Below are positions 5,374-10,230 of a DNA stretch of 10,230 bases, piece after piece (the stretch's first letter is position 1; each line of letters starts with the position of its first letter). The position numbers were made by a program, and so were the translations under genes. This DNA is from Candidatus Woesearchaeota archaeon (lineage in GTDB: Archaea > Nanobdellota > Nanobdellia > Woesearchaeales > GW2011-AR9): NCBI GenBank assembly GCA_013204355.1, contig JABMOA010000053.1:1-10230 (forward strand), in the 5' to 3' direction. The notes beneath the pieces are model-generated. The model did no database searches. It was not told where the DNA came from and saw only the letters and a list, made by a program, of their open reading frames with translations.

Positions 5374-7863
5374 ATGGAAGAAGAAAGTATTCTCAACATT
5401 CCTGATCATAGATTAACACCAGGAATGAAGCAGTACAAGGAAGCTAAAGAGCTTAACCCAGATTGTATCATCATGCTCCGAATGGGAGATTTCTATGAAT
5501 TGTTCTATGAAGATGCAATTATTGCTTCTAAAGAGTTGGATATCACATTAACACAGCGTGGTAAGAATGAAAAAGCAGCACCACTTGCTGGCGTTCCCTA
5601 CCATGCATTAGAACCATATCTTGGAAAATTGGTAAAGAAAGGATACAAGGTTGCAATCGTTGAACAACTTGAAGATCCTAAACTTGCCCAAGGTCTTGTG
5701 AAACGAGGGACTGTACGAATCGTGACCCCAGGGACACTTGTTGATAGTTCCATGTTAACAGAGAATGAAAATAATTATCTGATGTCACTTACAATCAAAG
5801 GAGACGAATTTGCAGCTGCATTTTGTGATTTATCTACCGGTGAATTTTTCACATCTTCATTTACATCTGAACAAAATTTGATGAATGATCTTATAAGATT
5901 TCAACCAGCTGAATGTATCATCCCAGAAAGTTTGAAAGTGAATGTAGAATTATGTGCAAAAATAGAAGCCCAAAATTGTTTTGTCAATACGATTGAAGAT
6001 TATTATTTTAAACCAGATAAAGCAAAAGGAATTTTACTTTCCCATTTTAATAGGGGGTTTGAATCATTTGGATTAAATGAACATCCTTTAAATCTTGCTG
6101 TATCTGGGGGATTGATGCAATATCTTATTGCAACACAGAAAAATGCATTGTCACATCTTAAAAATATTTCTTTAAGAAGTAATCATCATCACATGATTAT
6201 AGATTCCTCAACCTTCCGAAATTTAGAACTTACTAAAAACATCCGTGATGGAACTTCTAAAGGTTCATTGTTATCTGTTATGGATAAAACGGTTACTTCA
6301 ATGGGTGCACGATTATTACGTAAATGGATTAAAACTCCATTGTTAAAGAAAGAAGCAATTGACAAACGTTTAGATGCCGTTGAAATATTACGGAAGAAAA
6401 TTATTCAACGAGAAGAAATCGTAGGATTGTTGAAAGATGTTTATGATTTAGAAAGATTAATTAGCCGTGTGAATTATGGGAATGCATCTCCTAAAGATTT
6501 GCTTGCATTACAACAATCTTTAGAACAGATTCCTTTGATTAAAACTAAATTAAATCTTGATTCTACTTTACTAAAATCAATTGCAGATATGCCTTCTTTG
6601 AATAAAGTTAAAGATTTGATTAAAAGATCTATTAGGGAAGATGCTCCTCTCACAATTCGGGAAGGAGGCGTGATTAAGTCTGAGTATGATGAAGAACTTT
6701 CTAAATTACATGATATTAAAAAGAATGGCACAAAATATTTGCAACAGATTGAATTGAGTGAAATTGAAAAAACTGGGATTACATCTTTAAAAATAAGATA
6801 TAACAGGGTCTTTGGTTATTTCATTGAAATCACAAAGAAACATCTTCATGCAGTACCAGAACATTACATCAGAAAACAAACAACTGCAAATTCTGAACGA
6901 TACATTACAGAGGAATTAAAAATAGAAGAAGAAAAAATTCTGGGGGCAGATGATAAAATTAAAGTTCTTGAGTATGATCTTTTTCAAAAAATCATTAAAG
7001 AAATTGCTACAGAAACAGAAGAAATTCAAAAGACAGCAGTAAAAATTGCAGTCTTAGATGTTCTTTGTAGTTTAGCAAAAGTTGCAGCAGAACAAAATTA
7101 TGTGAAACCAGAAATCGTTCCACAAAATCTTATTCACATATGGAAAGGAAGACACCCAGTTGTAGAAAAGATGGTTGATCGGTTTGTGACGAACGATATT
7201 ATTCTCAATGAAAATGAAATGATGATTATCACTGGTCCAAATATGGCTGGAAAAAGTTCTTTAATGCGACAAACTGCTCTCATTGTCTTGATGGCGCAAA
7301 TGGGTTCCTTCGTTCCTGCAGAAGAATGTGTGATTGGTGTATGCGACAGAATCTTTACAAGAGTTGGTGCATATGATGACCTTTCATCTGGACAATCTAC
7401 ATTCATGGTAGAGATGAGCGAAACTGCATCCATCCTTCATAATGCAACAGATAGAAGTTTAATTATTCTTGATGAAATTGGACGAGGAACTTCCACATTT
7501 GATGGTGTAAGTATTGCATGGAGTGTCGCTGAACATATTTATAATAAAATTAAAGCAAAAACCTTATTTGCAACACATTATCATGTCATGAATAAACTTG
7601 CAGGAAAATTTGATAAAATTAAGAATTATAATATGGCTATCAAAGAAAAGGAGGGGGATGTTATTTTTTTATATAAATTAATAGAAGGTGGTACAGATCA
7701 GAGTTACGGGGTTCATGTAGCAAAACTTGCGGGATTACCACATGAAGTTTTAGAACGTGCTAAAGAAATTCAGTTAGTCTTAGAAAAAGACGATGAGATG
7801 ATGAAGAAGATCAAAGTCAAGAAGTTGCAAGAGCAGACTAATTTAGAAGGATGGGGAAAATGA
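5374..7863 (+). CDS. mutS: DNA mismatch repair protein MutS, complete
   Basis: MutS dimers bind mismatches and small loops and use ATP to signal repair, normally through MutL. This 829-residue protein has the full MutS1 architecture. The mismatch-reading Phe-X-Glu is in GDFYE (F40, E42) of domain I (about 10-125). It continues through the connector, core and clamp regions (NAVSGGLMQYL..., then SVMDKTVTSMGARLLRKWIK at about 303-322, GYFIEITKKHL at about 484-494) to the C-terminal ATPase. That has Walker A GPNMAGKSS (621-629), signature LSSGQSTFMVEMSE (670-683), Walker B DEIGRGTS (700-707) and the ATHYH switch histidine (H735). The tail ends at EGWGK, slightly shorter than the roughly 850 residues of bacterial MutS. 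MutS1 is patchy in archaea, so ancient transfer from bacteria is likely. No mutL is in view. The start is fixed by the TATA box 26 nt upstream. Confidence 0.97.
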   Translation: MEEESILNIPDHRLTPGMKQYKEAKELNPDCIIMLRMGDFYELFYEDAIIASKELDITLTQRGKNEKAAPLAGVPYHALEPYLGKLVKKGYKVAIVEQLEDPKLAQGLVKRGTVRIVTPGTLVDSSMLTENENNYLMSLTIKGDEFAAAFCDLSTGEFFTSSFTSEQNLMNDLIRFQPAECIIPESLKVNVELCAKIEAQNCFVNTIEDYYFKPDKAKGILLSHFNRGFESFGLNEHPLNLAVSGGLMQYLIATQKNALSHLKNISLRSNHHHMIIDSSTFRNLELTKNIRDGTSKGSLLSVMDKTVTSMGARLLRKWIKTPLLKKEAIDKRLDAVEILRKKIIQREEIVGLLKDVYDLERLISRVNYGNASPKDLLALQQSLEQIPLIKTKLNLDSTLLKSIADMPSLNKVKDLIKRSIREDAPLTIREGGVIKSEYDEELSKLHDIKKNGTKYLQQIELSEIEKTGITSLKIRYNRVFGYFIEITKKHLHAVPEHYIRKQTTANSERYITEELKIEEEKILGADDKIKVLEYDLFQKIIKEIATETEEIQKTAVKIAVLDVLCSLAKVAAEQNYVKPEIVPQNLIHIWKGRHPVVEKMVDRFVTNDIILNENEMMIITGPNMAGKSSLMRQTALIVLMAQMGSFVPAEECVIGVCDRIFTRVGAYDDLSSGQSTFMVEMSETASILHNATDRSLIILDEIGRGTSTFDGVSIAWSVAEHIYNKIKAKTLFATHYHVMNKLAGKFDKIKNYNMAIKEKEGDVIFLYKLIEGGTDQSYGVHVAKLAGLPHEVLERAKEIQLVLEKDDEMMKKIKVKKLQEQTNLEGWGK

Positions 7864-7995
7864 TTTTCTTGTTTAATAACTTTTTAATAAACAATTAAAA
7901 CATTTAAAATTTAAAGGTAATGACAATATTTAAATACTTCTTCACTCTATAAATCATAACTTTCACAAATGAATTTAATTAAAAATAATATTTTG
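7864..7995 (+). terminator. T-rich region after mutS, likely terminator, plus upstream region of the next gene
   Basis: Immediately after the mutS stop are pyrimidine and T tracts (TTTTCTTGTTT, CTTTTTAAT at about 7864-7890), typical of archaeal U-tract termination. Further on are TATA-like strings at 7926-7936 and 7948-7954 that may drive the small membrane protein. None sits at the clean 26-nt distance from its ATG, so that promoter is not assigned. Confidence 0.4.
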
Positions 7996-8018
7996 TGAGG
8001 GAATCAGAGAAAAAAAAT

Positions 8019-8207
8019 ATGGCAAAAAATAAATTATCACATATAAACACAGTTGTTTTTAGTATTGTTGCTCTTCTTCATTTATGGAGAGCAGTTTCAG
8101 GATTAGAATTGATAATAGGATCCTTTATGTTCCCAGGATGGGCGAGTTATCTTGGATTTATATTCGCAGGTGGACTTGCATACTTTAATTATAAAGGTAA
8201 AATTTAA
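8019..8207 (+). CDS. small two-helix membrane protein, 62 residues
   Basis: From the ATG at 8019 this encodes 62 residues with two hydrophobic segments: about 8-27 (INTVVFSIVALLHLWRAVSG) and about 38-56 (MFPGWASYLGFIFAGGLAYF), separated by a short loop, ending in YKGKI. Short two-helix proteins of this kind, with HLWRA in helix 1 and a WxxY-type second helix, are common unnamed genes in DPANN genomes, as far as I recall. The function is unknown. A GTG at 7995 in the same frame would add a charged leader (MRESEKKN); I prefer the ATG because it gives a short N-terminus before helix 1. The stop falls within a tandem repeat at 8201-8236. Confidence 0.65.
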   Translation: MAKNKLSHINTVVFSIVALLHLWRAVSGLELIIGSFMFPGWASYLGFIFAGGLAYFNYKGKI

Positions 8208-8236
8208 TTATTAGTTTTAATTTAATTATTAGTTTT
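8201..8236 (+). repeat. two perfect tandem copies of an 18-bp unit
   Basis: AATTTAATTATTAGTTTT occurs at 8201-8218 and again at 8219-8236 with no differences. The first copy contains the stop codon of the small membrane protein; the second lies in the gap before the next promoter. It is probably a recent slippage duplication in AT-rich DNA. Confidence 0.9.
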
Positions 8237-8247
8237 ATTTACATAAG

Positions 8248-8259
8248 TATTATATATTT
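8248..8259 (+). promoter_or_regulatory. TATA box of the 8278-8706 gene
   Basis: TATTATATATTT is centred near 8253, about 25 nt upstream of the ATG at 8278. It is the usual leaderless spacing in this window, and no ribosome-binding sequence is seen. Confidence 0.6.
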
Positions 8260-8277
8260 GGTATTTTAAATGAACTC

Positions 8278-8706
8278 ATGGTTAAATATGATCCTTTTGT
8301 AGCACAAGATTTTATTTATGAAGTTGCCAATTGGAAATTATATTGTAATAGTGTGCTATCTTGTGATTATTCTCTAAATGCATTAAGTTTCCAACAATGT
8401 GAACCTTTTAGAAATCTTTTTGATATGGGAGTAGAAATTCTTCCTTATGTACATCAAGGCGTCTCTAATCCTGTTATAGGTGCTTTTCCACTTTTTGGAT
8501 GGTCTGCTTTAGTGCGTGAAATTGTTGGTGACACAAATTATGTTGTGCCATCTGAAATAAAAGGTAAACTTCACCCAATTCGTTTATATGTAAAGAATTG
8601 GTTGGAACAAGAAGGAAATGTTTTAGATGAAACTTTAGATGTAAAGATATTTCGGGAGAAGTTACAAGATATTTATGATTTGGTAGACATAACTTATGAC
8701 ATTTAA
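8278..8706 (+). CDS. hypothetical protein, 142 residues
   Basis: I do not recognise this protein. It is 142 residues, soluble in appearance and acidic toward the C-terminus (DETLDVKIFREKLQDIYDLV). The N-terminal half contains three cysteines (C28, C34, C46, as in YCNSVLSCDYSL and QQCEPF), and the middle is hydrophobic but broken by prolines and glycines (ILPYVHQGVSNPVIGAFPLFGW), so a membrane helix is unlikely. The ATG is supported by a TATA box about 25 nt upstream. Its stop (8704-8706) is immediately followed by the C-terminal mutS relic, with no gap. Function unknown; an independent small transcript is likely. Confidence 0.65.
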   Translation: MVKYDPFVAQDFIYEVANWKLYCNSVLSCDYSLNALSFQQCEPFRNLFDMGVEILPYVHQGVSNPVIGAFPLFGWSALVREIVGDTNYVVPSEIKGKLHPIRLYVKNWLEQEGNVLDETLDVKIFREKLQDIYDLVDITYDI

Positions 8707-8707
8707 G

Positions 8708-8803
8708 TTAATTCAACTTGTCCTAGAAAAAGATGATGATATGATGAAGAAGATTAAAGTGAAGAAGTTGCAAGAGCAGAAGAGTTTGGAAGGTTTGGGC
8801 TAA
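8708..8803 (+). pseudogene. mutS: mutS relic: last 31 codons and stop of a second mutS
   Basis: From 8708 the sequence reads LIQLVLEKDDDMMKKIKVKK, then LQEQKSLEGLG and TAA. It aligns without gaps to the C-terminal tail of the intact MutS (EIQLVLEKDDEMMKKIKVKK...); 26 of the 30 residues from IQLV to the final shared G are identical. Most other differences are at third codon positions, for example CAA/CAG, GAT/GAC, ATT/ATC. The piece retains its own stop at 8801-8803, which overlaps the stop of the convergent minus-strand gene by a few bases. Nothing of the MutS ATPase remains upstream. Together with 4668-4760 it brackets the intact gene and its neighbours. Confidence 0.9.
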
Positions 8804-9138
8804 AAATAAAAACACCTATCATAAACTCTATTTACTTCTGGTATTAATGCATCAATTGTTGTTTTAGGAAGTCTTTCATCATAAACTCCATTTATAAAAA
8901 CTAAACTTTGACCAGCAGCTTTTTGAATCACATCATATCTTGATTCAGTATTTTTCATTAATTCACTTTCAACAAAAAAATCTAAAGCTGATTGTGTTTC
9001 ATCTATGTTTCTTCCAGAAACTTCTGCTAATCGTTGTGCATTTAATGTTTCAGGTTTTACAAAAGATGCAAGGACATATAGTTTTCTTAAATCTGATGTT
9101 AACCCAAATATTTGTTCCATATATTGTGTGTAATTCAT
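8800..9138 (-). CDS. small protein, possibly winged-helix DNA-binding, 112 residues
   Basis: From the ATG at 9138 this encodes 112 residues starting MNYTQYMEQIFGL. Residues about 17-62 (LRKLYVLASFV...NAQRLAEVSGRNIDETQSAL, then DFFVESELMKN) have the spacing of a helix-turn-helix with a following wing (SRYDVI), so a transcription regulator is a reasonable but unproven guess. Longer readings from 9156 or 9225 are rejected: the TATA box at 9161-9168 lies 26 nt before 9138, inside the longer frames, so 9138 fits leaderless initiation. The C-terminus repeats a VYDxR motif (GVYDERLPK and RVYDRCFYF). It is divergent from the MgtC-like gene across a large palindrome, which would be a natural place for self-regulation. 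Confidence 0.6.
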   Translation of the reverse strand: MNYTQYMEQIFGLTSDLRKLYVLASFVKPETLNAQRLAEVSGRNIDETQSALDFFVESELMKNTESRYDVIQKAAGQSLVFINGVYDERLPKTTIDALIPEVNRVYDRCFYF

Positions 9139-9160
9139 GGGTGTGATTGTGACCATGTTG

Positions 9161-9168
9161 TATATAAA
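9161..9168 (-). promoter_or_regulatory. TATA box of the 8800-9138 gene
   Basis: TTTATATA on the minus strand is centred at 9164.5, 26 nt before the ATG at 9138. The left arm of the 174-bp palindrome begins 9 nt further upstream at 9177, so the arm would sit next to the TFB recognition element. Confidence 0.7.
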
Positions 9169-9176
9169 GATTATGG

Positions 9177-9350
9177 GCGATGTCCAGAAAGTCATAAAAG
9201 TGTATACTACGTGCCGGCACACCAATTTTTTCTTGAGAAAGAAAAAATGTCACGAAAATCAAAGATTTTTGGGACATCCAGAAAAGCAAAGCTTTTCTCG
9301 TATGTGCCTATTGCAGGTAGTATACAAAATAGGGACTTTCTGGACATCGC
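9177..9350. repeat. 174-bp branched palindrome between two divergent promoters
   Basis: The outer arms are perfect over 17 bp: 9177-9193 (GCGATGTCCAGAAAGTC) with 9334-9350. A second nested stem pairs 9202-9210 (GTATACTAC) with 9317-9325, extended by 9216-9221 (GGCACA) with 9303-9308. Inside are three side-by-side hairpins: 9226-9234/9239-9247 (9 bp, loop GAGA), 9248-9260/9264-9276 (13 positions with one mismatch and one wobble, loop AAA) and 9280-9287/9291-9298 (8 bp, loop AAA). The whole is a stem with a three-arm head. It fits exactly between the two TATA boxes at 9161-9168 (-) and 9366-9373 (+). It may be a cruciform regulatory region, a structured RNA gene, or a palindromic mobile element. 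Confidence 0.85.
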
Positions 9351-9365
9351 AAGATTATAGCAACA

Positions 9366-9373
9366 TTAATAAA
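9366..9373 (+). promoter_or_regulatory. TATA-like box of the MgtC-like gene
   Basis: TTAATAAA is centred at 9369.5, about 26 nt upstream of the ATG at 9395, giving a leaderless start. The right arm of the palindrome ends 16 nt upstream, at 9350. Confidence 0.55.
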
Positions 9374-9394
9374 CTAAAAAAATATTCTAATCAT

Positions 9395-10230
9395 ATGGAA
9401 ATAGGTGTTACTCTTATACAAAACTTTGCGATTGCGTTAGCATTAGGTTTACTTATAGGGTTGGAACGTGAATATGCAAGGTATCAAAAACGTGGTCATG
9501 ATTATGGTGGGATAAGAACCTATCCTTTGATTGCATTATTTGGTGCTCTTGCTGCATTTATTTCTGATTTATACAGTCCATTTGTTTTACTTGGTGGAAT
9601 TCTGATGATTGGAGTTTTGATTATTGTTGCATATTTTCAGATGAGTGCGACAGAAAGAAAGTTTACAGGTGTAACATCTGAAGTAGCCGGTTTCTTAACA
9701 TTTTTTATTGGAATTTTAGCATATTATGGTGAATTCACATTAGCAATTGTTCTTGCAGTTGTGATCACAATTTTATTATATCTTAGATCATTCTTACATC
9801 ATTTCGCAGAAAAATTAAATCCTGGAGAAATGAGTGATACGCTAAAATTTGCAGTTGTTGCTTTTGTGATTCTTCCATTTCTTCCAGATCGTGGATTTGG
9901 ACCACATGGAATATTTAATCCATATGTCACATGGTTAATGGTGGTTTTTATTTCAGGAATAGGATTTGTTGGATACATCTTTATGAAGTGGTTTGGAGAG
10001 AAGGGTGTGATGCTTGCTGGAATTCTTGGGGGGTTAATAAGTAGTACAGCAACAACATCTTCATTTGCACTTAGAAGTAAAAAAGAAAATAAAAATTATT
10101 TGCCTTTGGTCATGGGTGTCGTATTAGCAAATGGGATCATGTTTATGAGAATTCTCATTGAAGTTTTTGTAATTAATCAGGAACTTTTTTGGTATGTGTT
10201 GATTCCAATGAGTGTACTTGCAGTGATCAC
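9395..10230 (+). CDS. MgtC/SapB-DUF4010 family membrane protein (3' end beyond window)
   Basis: The frame is open from the ATG at 9395 to the window end, giving 278 residues of an incomplete integral membrane protein. The first helix and loop (FAIALALGLLIGLEREYARY, residues 11-30) are the MgtC/SapB signature, followed by GGIRTYPLIALFGALAA (38-54). After the MgtC helices (about 62-80, 96-130) comes a DUF4010-like region: SDTLKFAVVAFVILPFLPDR (147-166), GFGPHGIFNPYVTW (167-180), and GILGGLISSTATTSSFALRS (209-228), which is strongly typical of MgtC-DUF4010 fusions. MgtC proteins are linked in bacteria to low magnesium and regulation of F-type ATPase, but the role of the DUF4010 fusions in archaea is unknown; transport is often guessed. 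The start is supported by the TATA-like box 26 nt upstream. Confidence 0.88.
   Translation, partial: MEIGVTLIQNFAIALALGLLIGLEREYARYQKRGHDYGGIRTYPLIALFGALAAFISDLYSPFVLLGGILMIGVLIIVAYFQMSATERKFTGVTSEVAGFLTFFIGILAYYGEFTLAIVLAVVITILLYLRSFLHHFAEKLNPGEMSDTLKFAVVAFVILPFLPDRGFGPHGIFNPYVTWLMVVFISGIGFVGYIFMKWFGEKGVMLAGILGGLISSTATTSSFALRSKKENKNYLPLVMGVVLANGIMFMRILIEVFVINQELFWYVLIPMSVLAVI

Noticed and set aside
6474..7433. Minus-strand open frames inside mutS (6474-6731, 7134-7433)
   Set aside because: They are antisense to the conserved MutS core and ATPase, and have no promoter or recognisable protein features.
7969..7998. Nine-codon upstream open frame (MNLIKNNIL) before the small membrane protein
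   Set aside because: The nearest TATA-like box is too close to its ATG, the codons merely reflect AT-rich sequence, and no attenuation structure follows.
8818..8894. Near-repeat CATAAACTC(T/C)ATTTA at about 8819 and 8879
   Set aside because: It encodes the short VYDxR repeat within the minus-strand protein and is too short and imperfect to be called a separate element.
9139..9289. N-terminal extensions of the 8800-9138 gene and an alternative minus-strand frame 9050-9289
   Set aside because: The TATA box at 9161-9168 would fall inside them, while it is correctly spaced for the ATG at 9138. The extra residues come from palindromic DNA.
9177..9350. tRNA or tRNA-like gene, because of the cloverleaf-like fold
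   Set aside because: The length, stem sizes and absence of the TTC-containing T loop and CCA-proximal acceptor pattern do not fit a tRNA, even with an intron.
9112..9360. Plus-strand open frame of 82 codons across the palindrome
   Set aside because: It overlaps the N-terminus of the minus-strand gene, its promoter and all arms of the palindrome, has no promoter at the usual distance, and its residues simply mirror the inverted repeats.
1..10230. CRISPR array, insertion-sequence transposase, integrase, rRNA
   Set aside because: No regularly spaced direct repeats, no transposase or integrase motifs and no conserved rRNA segments were seen on either strand.

Overview
This AT-rich window most likely comes from an archaeon, plausibly a small-genome DPANN (Woesearchaeota-like) lineage. 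The main evidence is promoter layout. At least seven genes have a TATA-like box centred about 26 nt upstream of their first codon and no Shine-Dalgarno sequence, which is the pattern of leaderless archaeal transcripts. Protein content agrees: a radical SAM enzyme resembling archaeal COG2100 with a TRAM-like C-terminus, a lone GspE-type N-domain, a bacterial-type MutS, and many short lineage-specific proteins. The lineage is an inference; no rRNA or other marker is present.

Layout. 1-156 is a higher-GC stretch bounded by a perfect 17-bp inverted repeat; it may be a structured element, the tail of a plus-strand gene, or both. 157-1362 (-) is a radical SAM enzyme. 1433-2579 (-) is one alpha-solenoid gene broken into two frames at an A10 run. 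2704-3510 (-) is an unrecognised protein. 3621-3973 (+) is a small ATGA-coupled pair whose upstream member looks 5'-truncated. 3983-4588 (-) is unrecognised. 4668-4760 (+) is a relic of mutS codons about 103-133. 4760-5269 (-) is a GspE-like N-domain without an ATPase core. 5374-7863 (+) is a complete mutS. 8019-8207 (+) is a two-helix membrane microprotein, 8278-8706 (+) is unknown, and 8708-8803 (+) is a relic of the last 31 or so codons of mutS. 8800-9138 (-) is a possible winged-helix protein. 9177-9350 is a branched palindrome between two divergent promoters. 9395 to the window end (+) is an MgtC/SapB-DUF4010 membrane protein cut by the window edge.

The most notable structure is a mutS inside a dismembered mutS. 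The intact gene and three neighbours form a block of about 3.95 kb. Its left edge is an N-terminal mutS remnant and its right edge a C-terminal one, both in the same orientation and order as the intact gene, and both abutting the stop codons of the outermost genes. This suggests replacement or exchange of a resident mutS. The second notable structure is the 174-bp multi-stem palindrome, whose outer arms lie just upstream of two oppositely facing promoters. A similar architecture (17-bp outer arms, inner hairpins) occurs at the left end of the window.

No operon with a clear shared pathway is visible; most genes appear to have their own promoters. No tRNA, rRNA, CRISPR array or transposase was seen.
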